From Acidobacteriota bacterium (GTDB lineage Bacteria > Acidobacteriota > UBA6911 > RPQK01), in contig RPQK01000018.1 of NCBI GenBank assembly GCA_003819755.1, positions 1 to 25,155 of the forward strand: 25,155 bases of DNA, read 5' to 3'. A program made the position numbers and the translations under genes. Below are positions 6,849 through 13,829 of the stretch, one piece after another (within the stretch, counting starts at the first letter, position 1; each line of letters begins with the position of its first letter). The notes below the pieces were generated by a model. It was not told where the DNA came from and did not search any database. It saw only the letters and a list, made by a program, of their open reading frames with translations.

Positions 6849-8774
6849 TCAGTGAATAGTGACTGCACCGGGGAGAGAGACGGTGAACCGCGTCCACTTG
6901 CCCGCGACCGATTCACCGCTGATCTTTCCTCCGTGCTGTTCGACAATCTCCCTGCATATATATAAGCCCAGGCCGGTTCCCTTTTTTCCGGCCGTATTGG
7001 GTTGATCGATTCGGCTGAACTTCCGAAACAACAAATCCAGCTTGTCGCGAGCGATCCCTTCCCCCTCGTTCATGACCGTGAAAACCGCCTGGTCGCCGCA
7101 GACCATGGCGCTCACGTGAATACTGCCGCCCGTCTTTCCGTACTTGACCGCGTTGGAGAGCAGGTTCTCGGACACTATCCGCATCGCCTGCGGATCGCAG
7201 CACAGCGCGAAAAGCTCAGGGACGTCGCTCTCGAGGGTCATCTGCTTATCCTCCAGGGAGGGCATCAGGCCCTGGATGGAGGGCTCAAGGATCTCCTCCT
7301 TCAATCGAACGATCCGCTTGTTGATCTTCAGCTCGCCTTTCTCGAGCCGCGAAAGATCCAGGTAGTGTTTGATCATTTCGTTAAGGTAATCAAGGCTGGA
7401 GGCGACGCTGGTCAGGATCCTTTGCTGAGCTTCGGAGAGCGTCCCCAGATAACCATCCTTAACGGAATAAACACCAAGGACCGCCGAGCCCAGGGGTGAC
7501 TTGAGCTCGTGAGAGACAAACCCGAGCATTTCCATGTAGTTCCGATTTGTCACCCGGAGCTCTTCGTTCCTGCGTTCCAGCTCCGCCTGGCTTTGCTGGA
7601 TCTTGAGTTGATCCTCGAGCAATTGCTCCGCCATGTAATTGAAGGAATCCGACAATTCGCCGATTTCATCCCGTGACCGGACCTCGATCCGATGGCTCAG
7701 GTCTCCTTTCGAAAGGCGCCGAGTAGCCCGGTACAGCCGACGGATAGGACTCAGGATCGTCCTCATGATGAGGAAGAAAACAGTCATCGCCAGGACCATT
7801 CCGCCGAAGACAATGGCGAGATTCATGAAAACAGCCCGGGATCGCTGGTCCAGGTAACGCTTTTCGAGAGAGCCGATGTACAGCATCCCGATGACGCGAC
7901 CGTCGGGATCGCGGATTGGATCGTATTGCGAAAGATACCACGCGTTCACGACCAGCGCGCGCCCCGTCCATGACAGGCCTTTGCCCAGAACCCGGTCGGC
8001 TACTTCCTCCGAGGCCCGGGTACCGATCGCGCGGGCGCCGTTCTGGTCAAGCACGTTGGTTGAGATGCGCAGATCGCGCATGAAGACCGTCGCCGTTCCA
8101 ACCGGTTTCCCGTCGTACTGCTCGTTTTCGAAAAGCGAGTCCCGTATGCGGTCCACCTTCTCGACCGAACCGTTCAGGAGGTTCCCCATCTGGATGATGC
8201 CGATCAACTTCCCGTTTCTCAGAATAGGGACTGCGGCCCCAGTCATCATCCCCTCCGCCTCACCGCCGTAGCGCGTGCACCACTGCACAAGATCCTGCCC
8301 TTCAGCCCCGAGCCTCTTTTCGTCCAACAGGACCGTGCCTCCACAGCCGCGTCTCTCTTTGATCACCTTCCTGATCATCGGATCGTCGCTGACCTGGTCG
8401 TACCTCATCTCCGGGTGGCGGGTCCTGAGGATGACGCGGCCGGAGGAGTCCAGCACGTTCAGGATGTCCATATTCTGGTCGGATCTGATGGCCTGCAATT
8501 CGCTCAGGACTTCGTCAAGAAGGGCGCCATCCGCGTGGTCCCGCAACAACCGCTGCAGTCTCTGATCTTCCGCAAGGACTTTCAGCGTCGCCTGGATCCT
8601 CTCGATCTTGCTGTTGTAGATCTCCCAACCGGCTCTGATGTAGAGGCGTACGCGGTTCTCGGCGGCTTTGATGGCGTGATCGTTCTGCCACTTGAAGGTC
8701 ATGAAGGCAGCCGAGACCCCAAGGATGAGGAAGACAGAAATGATGCCGATGTTGGTCTTCGTCTGCAGCTTCAT
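6849..8774 (-). CDS. Membrane sensor histidine kinase (Cache-like sensor, HAMP, HisKA, HATPase)
   Basis: The 641-residue protein has one membrane helix near residues 8-27, a large extracytoplasmic Cache-type sensor domain (about 35-310), a second helix (about 317-340), a HAMP domain (about 341-395), a short coiled coil, a HisKA dimerisation helix with phosphoacceptor His422 in FVSHELKSPL, and a C-terminal ATPase with N box (ENLLSNAVKYGKTG) and G box (KGTGLGLYICREIVEQHGG). The sensor contains two cysteines about 25 residues apart (ERRGCGGTV and VQWCTRYGG) that could form a disulfide or redox switch. The ATG at 8774 has no strong ribosome binding site. It lies directly after hypB, separated by a repeat hairpin. 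I infer that it controls or reports on the hydrogenase cluster; the signal is unknown. Confidence 0.9.
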   Translation of the reverse strand: MKLQTKTNIGIISVFLILGVSAAFMTFKWQNDHAIKAAENRVRLYIRAGWEIYNSKIERIQATLKVLAEDQRLQRLLRDHADGALLDEVLSELQAIRSDQNMDILNVLDSSGRVILRTRHPEMRYDQVSDDPMIRKVIKERRGCGGTVLLDEKRLGAEGQDLVQWCTRYGGEAEGMMTGAAVPILRNGKLIGIIQMGNLLNGSVEKVDRIRDSLFENEQYDGKPVGTATVFMRDLRISTNVLDQNGARAIGTRASEEVADRVLGKGLSWTGRALVVNAWYLSQYDPIRDPDGRVIGMLYIGSLEKRYLDQRSRAVFMNLAIVFGGMVLAMTVFFLIMRTILSPIRRLYRATRRLSKGDLSHRIEVRSRDEIGELSDSFNYMAEQLLEDQLKIQQSQAELERRNEELRVTNRNYMEMLGFVSHELKSPLGSAVLGVYSVKDGYLGTLSEAQQRILTSVASSLDYLNEMIKHYLDLSRLEKGELKINKRIVRLKEEILEPSIQGLMPSLEDKQMTLESDVPELFALCCDPQAMRIVSENLLSNAVKYGKTGGSIHVSAMVCGDQAVFTVMNEGEGIARDKLDLLFRKFSRIDQPNTAGKKGTGLGLYICREIVEQHGGKISGESVAGKWTRFTVSLPGAVTIH

Positions 8775-8786
8775 AGGTCAGATCGC

Positions 8787-8884
8787 GAAAGGACCTCAAG
8801 GACCCCAAAGACCTCAAGGACGGAAAACCTCGTCCTTTCTGTCCTTGAGGTCGTTGAGGTCGTTGAGGTCCTTGAGGTCCTTTC
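8787..8884. repeat. Nonamer-repeat hairpin (TTGAGGTCC family), hypB/kinase boundary
   Basis: Copies of a 9-nt unit close to TTGAGGTCC/TTGAGGTCG run in one direction at 8844-8883, and their reverse complement runs at 8788-8821. The outer stem 8787-8800/8871-8884 is a perfect 14 bp and the inner stem 8810-8821/8841-8852 a perfect 12 bp. The whole element fills the gap between the hypB stop and the kinase start. The same unit recurs at 20471-20549. Confidence 0.85.
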
Positions 8885-8890
8885 AGGGCT

Positions 8891-9553
8891 TCAGTGCTTT
8901 CTTTTCTCCCTCAACCGCTCCGCCAGTAGTCCGCACCACTCCTCGACCCCTTCCCCGGTCCTGACGGAGGTCAGGAGGAACCGGGCATCGGGGCTTAGCG
9001 TCTCAACCTGCGCCCGCACGGCTTCCATGTCGAACTCGACGTGAGGAAGGAGATCGACCTTCGTAATCACCGCAACCGCCGCGCGAGAGAATATGCCTGG
9101 ATACTTGAAAGGTTTGTCGTCTCCTTCGGTGACCGACAGAAGGACAACCTTGAAATCTTCGCCCAGATCATAGGATGTGGGGCAGACGAGATTTCCGACG
9201 TTTTCGATGAACAGGATTTCCGGGTCGCCCCAGTCCCCTTTTTCCAACTCGCCTCTCACCTGGCGCGCGTCCAGGTGGCACGCCCCTCCCGTGATGATCT
9301 GACGGGCCGGGATACCGTGGCGTCGCAACCGATCGGCGTCCCGCTCGGTCGCAATGTCTCCTTCGACGGCGGCCAGGCGGTAGGTGCCGGCCATCGCGGC
9401 GATAGTTGACTCAAGGAGACTGGTTTTCCCGGAACCGGGGGAGGAAATCAGATTGACCACCAAGGTCCCCGACTCACGGAATCTGTCTCTAAGGAATTGC
9501 GCCGCCTCGTCGTTCTCACTCAGCAGTCGGCGTTTCACTTCAATCTGGCTCAT
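8891..9553 (-). CDS. hypB: HypB, GTPase for nickel insertion into [NiFe] hydrogenase
   Basis: HypB hydrolyses GTP and, with HypA, delivers nickel to the hydrogenase large subunit in the cytoplasm. The 220-residue product has the P-loop SPGSGKTS (38-45), the metal-site motif GGACHLDA (Cys92, His93), the ENVGNLVCP motif (Cys124) and ITKVDL as the base-recognition motif, where NKxD is more usual. The N-terminus lacks both the His-rich stretch and the CxxCGC high-affinity nickel motif of some HypB proteins, so it is a minimal form. The start overlaps the hypA stop by 4 nt, indicating coupling. No hypC, D, E or F is in the window, so the Fe(CN)2CO part of maturation must be encoded elsewhere. Confidence 0.96.
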   Translation of the reverse strand: MSQIEVKRRLLSENDEAAQFLRDRFRESGTLVVNLISSPGSGKTSLLESTIAAMAGTYRLAAVEGDIATERDADRLRRHGIPARQIITGGACHLDARQVRGELEKGDWGDPEILFIENVGNLVCPTSYDLGEDFKVVLLSVTEGDDKPFKYPGIFSRAAVAVITKVDLLPHVEFDMEAVRAQVETLSPDARFLLTSVRTGEGVEEWCGLLAERLREKRKH

Positions 9554-9921
9554 GCTGGAGTTTCCCCATCTTCAGACTCTGACTCGAATGTGATCTCGAG
9601 CAGGTCGAGCTCGTAGCCGCCTTCAACACGCAATGGGCTGCCGCACTCTGGACAGATCATCAACCAGGACTGATCCCCGCGCGGCTTGATCTCCTCGCAT
9701 TTCGGGCAACGCTGAATGGCCGGCTTCCAGTCGATCTCAAGCTCGCAGCCCGCATCCGGATCCTGGATCGTGGCTTCCCAGGCAAACCGCAGCAGCTCCG
9801 GATCAATTGCGGAGAGCTCCCCTACGGCGACCCGTATCTTCTGCAGGCGGCCCGAACCCTGCTTGTCGACTTCCTTTCGACAAGTCCGGTAGAGACTCAT
9901 CGCTATCCCCATCTCGTGCAA
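9550..9921 (-). CDS. hypA: HypA, hydrogenase nickel metallochaperone
   Basis: The 123-residue protein has the two hallmarks of HypA: an N-terminal MHE, whose His2 is part of the nickel site, and a zinc-binding domain with Cys72/Cys75 and Cys90/Cys93 (CPKC...CPEC). The start decides function here: the first codon is TTG at 9921-9919, and only this start gives the required His at position 2. The next ATG is two codons later and would lose it. GAGGA lies about 9 nt upstream. It is followed with 4-nt overlap by hypB. Upstream it is separated from the hydrogenase small-subunit gene by 145 nt that hold a long hairpin. The C-terminus is Glu-rich and unremarkable. Confidence 0.95.
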   Translation of the reverse strand: MHEMGIAMSLYRTCRKEVDKQGSGRLQKIRVAVGELSAIDPELLRFAWEATIQDPDAGCELEIDWKPAIQRCPKCEEIKPRGDQSWLMICPECGSPLRVEGGYELDLLEITFESESEDGETPA

Positions 9922-9975
9922 AGCGCTTGATCCTCTGGCTTATGATCGCAGAAATCCGGGTTGGCTGAGGGGACT

Positions 9976-10056
9976 GAGTTATCCACGAACCAACAAGAAC
10001 AACACGAACAAAAGCGTGTTTGTTCGTGTTCGTTCGTGTTAGTTCGTGGATAACTC
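9976..10056. terminator. Inverted repeat at small subunit/hypA boundary
   Basis: The arms 9976-10013 and 10019-10056 pair over about 38 nt with two or three mismatches and one single-base offset; the outer 15 bp are perfect. Each arm contains repeated ACACGAAC/GTTCGTGT units. It starts 10 nt past the small-subunit stop in transcription direction, so it could end or attenuate the structural-gene transcript. Confidence 0.75.
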
Positions 10057-10066
10057 TGTGCCGACA

Positions 10067-10603
10067 CTAGATCCTGTCGAGCTTCGTATAGACGACCATG
10101 TCGTCCTTACACTCCAGATCCTCTGGGTGGTAGCGGGCGATCGGGAATTCAAGTTGTTTGAGCTTGACCGGAGCGACCTTCTTGTCGACCAGCCCCAGAG
10201 CGACCGCTACCCCGTAGACGATCGCTTCCGGACGCGGTGGACAGCCGGGGACGTAGAAATCGACAGGGATCACCTTATCGACCGGGCCAATGACGCTGTA
10301 GCTGTCGTACCAGATGCCGCCTCCGCAAGCGCAAGAACCGATGGCGAAGACCAACTTGGGAGCAGGCATCGCCTGGTAGGCTCTTTCCAACGCTTTGGCG
10401 GTGGATCTGAGCGCAGGCCCTTGGCAGAGCATCACGTCCGCGTGCCGCGGCGATCCTACCAGCTTGATCCCAAAGCGCTCCACGTCATAGTAAGGCGTGA
10501 GGACGTTCAGAACCTCGATGTCGCACCCGTTGCATCCGCCACTGTTCGCGTGATAAACCCAAATCGATTTCTTGAAAGCCCTCTGGCAGAGTTTGCTCAG
10601 CAT
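10067..10603 (-). CDS. [NiFe] hydrogenase group 4 small subunit (NuoB/HycG/EchC-like)
   Basis: The 178-residue protein carries the proximal 4Fe-4S cluster that passes electrons between the NiFe site and the ferredoxin subunit. Ligands are Cys24 and Cys27 (GGCNGCD), Cys91 (IGSCACGGG) and Cys121 (VPGCPPRPEA). The N-terminal pair is C-x2-C as in group 4 hydrogenases, not the adjacent Cys-Cys pair of true complex I NuoB. Like other group 4 small subunits it has no Tat signal and no medial or distal cluster domain, so it sits in the cytoplasmic arm. It begins 5 nt after the polyferredoxin stop and is the last structural gene before the hyp genes. Confidence 0.93.
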   Translation of the reverse strand: MLSKLCQRAFKKSIWVYHANSGGCNGCDIEVLNVLTPYYDVERFGIKLVGSPRHADVMLCQGPALRSTAKALERAYQAMPAPKLVFAIGSCACGGGIWYDSYSVIGPVDKVIPVDFYVPGCPPRPEAIVYGVAVALGLVDKKVAPVKLKQLEFPIARYHPEDLECKDDMVVYTKLDRI

Positions 10604-10608
10604 ATTAC

Positions 10609-11124
10609 TTAGTCCAGTTCGATCTCAATGTCCGGCAGACCCTCGGACTGCAGAAAGCTCCGAGACTTGTAGACCCAGCGGCCAGCCGGTAAATCATCCT
10701 GCCGGTAACCCTTCATCATCAGCTGTTCCAAGGGACCGGGGGCCGTAAAACAACGTCCGCATCGCTGGCAGGTTCCCATGAAAACTTCCAGTTCCTGCTG
10801 GAGATCCCGCTTGTCATTGGTAGCCGTTTCGAATTCGCCGCTCATCGTAATCGCGTGCTCCGGGCAGACATCGGCGCACCGGCCGCAATAGGTGCACCTC
10901 TGGCCCAGGTACCGCATGATCCGTATCTCCTGGCAGACGTCAGACAGCAATATCTCCCGGGCGGGGCAGTTGTTGGCACACCCGCCGCACCCGATACAAC
11001 GTTCGACGTTGAAGATAGGACGCCCTCGGTACCGGGCAGGAACCGGCTCGGCGGCAAATGGGTAAGGCAAGGTTACCTTTCCAGCCTTCAGACAGATCAC
11101 CGCCTCTTTCAGTTTGCTGATCAT
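10609..11124 (-). CDS. 4Fe-4S polyferredoxin subunit (NuoI/HycF-like)
   Basis: The 171-residue protein has two complete 4Fe-4S motifs, Cys43-46-49-53 (CIGCGGCANNCP) and Cys77-80-83-87 (CTYCGRCADVCP). This is the NuoI/HycF arrangement that wires the small subunit to the electron-input module. Downstream is an additional CxxCxxC triad (Cys119, Cys122, Cys125) that lacks an obvious fourth ligand within the next residues. The protein is otherwise soluble, with a short hydrophobic N-terminus that may contact the membrane subunit. It lies 12 nt after the NuoH-like gene and 5 nt before the small-subunit gene, inside a tight four-gene block. Confidence 0.92.
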   Translation of the reverse strand: MISKLKEAVICLKAGKVTLPYPFAAEPVPARYRGRPIFNVERCIGCGGCANNCPAREILLSDVCQEIRIMRYLGQRCTYCGRCADVCPEHAITMSGEFETATNDKRDLQQELEVFMGTCQRCGRCFTAPGPLEQLMMKGYRQDDLPAGRWVYKSRSFLQSEGLPDIEIELD

Positions 11125-11136
11125 ATTCCCAGACCC

Positions 11137-12063
11137 CTAAAATCCTACGAGCGCCAAAGTCAGCGCGACCAAGGACAGCACGAAAAGCGCCGCGTAATAC
11201 CTGATTGCCTGGTCTATTCGATAGCGCGCATGCGTCGCTCCGACCAAGGTGATGAGGAGGACCAGAACACCAATCTTGGCCAGTAACACCAACAGGGCCA
11301 GCGGGTAGGGCCACTGGCTTCCCCAGGGAGCGAACAGCCCCACCAACAGTGCGCAATAGACGAAGAGCTTGCTCATCTGCGCGTACTTGAACAGACCCAG
11401 TTTCGGCCCGGAATACTCGATAAGCGGCCCTTCCATAATTTCGGTCTCCGCCTCTGCCGTATCGAAAGGCACGCGGCCCACAAAGGCCTGAAGCGAGAAG
11501 AGCAACACGACCAGCATCAGGATTCCGGCAAGCGGCCAGGCTGCGAGCGAATAGACGGAAGCATTCAGAACGTCATCCAATCGCAGTGAGCCCGTCTCAA
11601 CAGCCCCAACGATTACGCCGACAGCGAGAAGAGGTTCCAGCGTAAGCATGGCCATCATCTCCCGGCTGACGCCAAACAGCGAGTAAGTGGAACCGGCCGC
11701 CAGACCAGCCAGGAGCGTGGAGACTCCGCACAACGTCAGCAGGTAAATGACCAGAATTGCGTCTCCCGCTTTCGTGAGCGGCGCAGCCGCCCCCATTGGG
11801 ACAAACCAGGCGAGCGTAAGTACGGCAGCGAGTGACAGGTACGCGCTCAAACGCTGCAGTCCCGGGCTCTCGCCTGACTCGATATCTTCCTTTCCGAGCA
11901 GCTTGAGAATGTCCAGGTAAGGCTGCCAGATGGGAGGGCCCTGGCGTGACTGGACACGAGCCGTCACTTTACGGATTATCCCCTCGCAAAAGGGCGCCGC
12001 AGCCAGCACCAGAATGACGTTGGCAACCCCTGTCACAATCGCCCAGAGGGCACTTTCAGTCAT
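11137..12063 (-). CDS. NuoH/HycD-like membrane subunit of group 4 hydrogenase
   Basis: The 308-residue protein has about eight membrane helices and matches the complex I subunit 1 family (NuoH, HycD, EchB). It anchors the hydrogenase arm and forms the coupling site. Recognisable family features are the RVQSRQGPPIWQPYLDILKLL loop after the first helix, the SLFGVSREMMAML segment, and the acidic loop RVPFDTAEAETEIMEG with the conserved Glu/Asp cluster thought to pass conformational or proton signals. The ATG overlaps the stop of the large-subunit gene by 4 nt. Length is normal for the hydrogenase-type members. Confidence 0.93.
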   Translation of the reverse strand: MTESALWAIVTGVANVILVLAAAPFCEGIIRKVTARVQSRQGPPIWQPYLDILKLLGKEDIESGESPGLQRLSAYLSLAAVLTLAWFVPMGAAAPLTKAGDAILVIYLLTLCGVSTLLAGLAAGSTYSLFGVSREMMAMLTLEPLLAVGVIVGAVETGSLRLDDVLNASVYSLAAWPLAGILMLVVLLFSLQAFVGRVPFDTAEAETEIMEGPLIEYSGPKLGLFKYAQMSKLFVYCALLVGLFAPWGSQWPYPLALLVLLAKIGVLVLLITLVGATHARYRIDQAIRYYAALFVLSLVALTLALVGF

Positions 12064-13730
12064 ACTCTCCTCGTCATGTTCACGATTTCCTGCTGCGAAT
12101 AAACGCGGACGTCGCCGGACTTAATGTCCAGGATCTCGAGACGGTCCGTACAGGAAAAGCAAGGATCGATGCTTCCAAGCGAGATAGTCATATCCGCCAG
12201 TTGCTGATCCTTGATCATGGCCGGTATGCCTTGCAGGTTCTGATAAGTGGGCGCCCGTACCCGCCACCGACGCGGTCGGTTTTCTTCGCCGGTCACCACA
12301 AAATGGTGCGCCTCGCCCCTGGGGGCCTCAATGGATGAAAGCCCGATGCGGCCGGGCGGCAACTCGTCATCCAGCTGAAGTTGAATCGGGCCGGCCGGCA
12401 TCTTCTCCAGGCATTGGCGGATGATACGAATTGATTCGAACACTTCCAGAACCCGGACCAGGACGCGCGACCAGACGTCGCAGCCCGCTTGTGTTATTAC
12501 CTGGAAATCCACCTGATCGTAAGCCGCGTAAGGGAAATCGCGGCGGCAATCCTGGGGTACTCCGGAAGCGCGAGCGATCGGGCCTATCAAGCCCAGGTCC
12601 TTCACCAGGGCCGCATCCGCGATCCCCACTCCTTTCGTCCGCTTCTGCAGGTTCCGGTCCCCCTGGACGGCCTTTGCTGCCGCAATCCACTCCTTTTCCA
12701 GTTGATCCAGGATTCGATTAATGTCGTCTTTGATCTCAGGGGTGATATCCCAACGTACGCCACCGATTACGCAAAGCCCGTAAGTCTTCCGGTTTCCCGT
12801 GATCCTCTCGCACAGCCACATGATCGGCTCACGCATCCGGAAGCTTTGCATGAAGAGAGTGTCAAAGCCCAGTATGTGATTGGCGAGACCGACCCAGAGC
12901 AGATGGCTGTGCAGACGCTCCAACTCCAGCATGATCGTCCGGATGAAGCGCGCCCGGGCGGGTGGCTCGATGGCCGCCGCCTGCTCAACTGCCTGGGCGT
13001 AGGCGACGCTATGGACACAGCCGCAGATGCCGCAGATCCTTTCGGCCATCATCGGGATCTCGTTGTAAGTCAACACCGTATCGGCAAGCTTCTCGATCCC
13101 CCGGTGGACCATGAAGCCCCGGTATTCGCAGCCTCGCACGATCTCGCCCTCGACATAGAGGCGGAAATGAGCGGGTTCATCGAGCGTCGGATGAAACGGG
13201 CCAAACGGCACGACTACGCAGCCCTCGGGCGGATCGTCAAAAGCGAAGACCTTGTTCTCGTCGAATTTGGCCGGCTTCAGGTCCCAGGAGAAATCCTTGC
13301 GGAGCGGATGCACACCTTCCGGCCAACCATCGGGTAGGACCAGCCTCTTCATTGAGGGACAGCCGACCGGCTCGATGCCCAGCAGATCCCGGAACTCGCG
13401 TTCTGCCCAGTTGGCGGCCGGAACCGCAGGAGAGATGCTGTCGATGACCGGATCGTCGGCCGGCAGATTGACGAGGATGCTGGAAAGAACCTTTTCCCGC
13501 TCGAAACCGAAATTATGTGCCACCGTGAACTGACCAGAATATGGCCGGTCGTCAATTCCAATGCTGACCACGTAACGGGCATCCAGGTCCCGAAAAACGT
13601 GGTTGCAGATGTCCCGCACAACCCCAGGGGTCACGTAAAGAAACAGCCGGTTATCAGAAGGGACATCCACCCGCAAGATGGATGGTTCGAATCTCTCTTT
13701 GATCTGATTCAGGACGTTACGAGCCGGCAT
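12060..13730 (-). CDS. [NiFe] hydrogenase group 4 large subunit, NuoC-NuoD fusion (HycE/HyfG-like)
   Basis: This 556-residue catalytic subunit fuses a NuoC-like domain (about 1-155) to a NuoD-like hydrogenase domain (about 165-556). The nickel ligands are complete: Cys233 and Cys236 in RICGICGC and Cys524 and Cys527 in DPCFSCTDR. It is therefore a hydrogenase and not a complex I NuoCD. After Arg530 comes a 26-residue tail, the kind of C-terminal extension removed by a HycI-type protease once nickel is in place, and a matching protease gene is in the cluster. The ATG has AAAGG about 10 nt upstream. It opens the tight block large subunit, NuoH-like, ferredoxin, small subunit. The reaction is H2 oxidation or proton reduction in the cytoplasmic arm. 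Confidence 0.95.
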   Translation of the reverse strand: MPARNVLNQIKERFEPSILRVDVPSDNRLFLYVTPGVVRDICNHVFRDLDARYVVSIGIDDRPYSGQFTVAHNFGFEREKVLSSILVNLPADDPVIDSISPAVPAANWAEREFRDLLGIEPVGCPSMKRLVLPDGWPEGVHPLRKDFSWDLKPAKFDENKVFAFDDPPEGCVVVPFGPFHPTLDEPAHFRLYVEGEIVRGCEYRGFMVHRGIEKLADTVLTYNEIPMMAERICGICGCVHSVAYAQAVEQAAAIEPPARARFIRTIMLELERLHSHLLWVGLANHILGFDTLFMQSFRMREPIMWLCERITGNRKTYGLCVIGGVRWDITPEIKDDINRILDQLEKEWIAAAKAVQGDRNLQKRTKGVGIADAALVKDLGLIGPIARASGVPQDCRRDFPYAAYDQVDFQVITQAGCDVWSRVLVRVLEVFESIRIIRQCLEKMPAGPIQLQLDDELPPGRIGLSSIEAPRGEAHHFVVTGEENRPRRWRVRAPTYQNLQGIPAMIKDQQLADMTISLGSIDPCFSCTDRLEILDIKSGDVRVYSQQEIVNMTRRV

Positions 13731-13759
13731 CTGTGAAACACCTTTCTAACTGTCTTTCT

Positions 13760-13828
13760 ATCCACTAATTACACGAATTACACAAATCGAATGACTCTCA
13801 GTTCGCGTAATTCGTGTAATTCGTGGAT
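13760..13828. repeat. Inverted repeat at antiporter/large-subunit boundary
   Basis: The arms about 13760-13787 and 13801-13828 pair over about 24 of 28 positions and contain repeated AATTACACG/CGTGTAATT units. It fills the 99-nt gap between the stop of the antiporter-like gene and the start of the hydrogenase large-subunit gene on the same strand, starting only 2 nt from the stop. It may act as an intra-operon attenuator or as an RNA-processing or stabilising element. Confidence 0.75.
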
Positions 13829-13829
13829 A

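Noticed and set aside
12489..13337. A + strand open frame of about 282 codons opposite the hydrogenase large-subunit gene
   Set aside because: No domain pattern, and the opposite strand contains all hydrogenase motifs.
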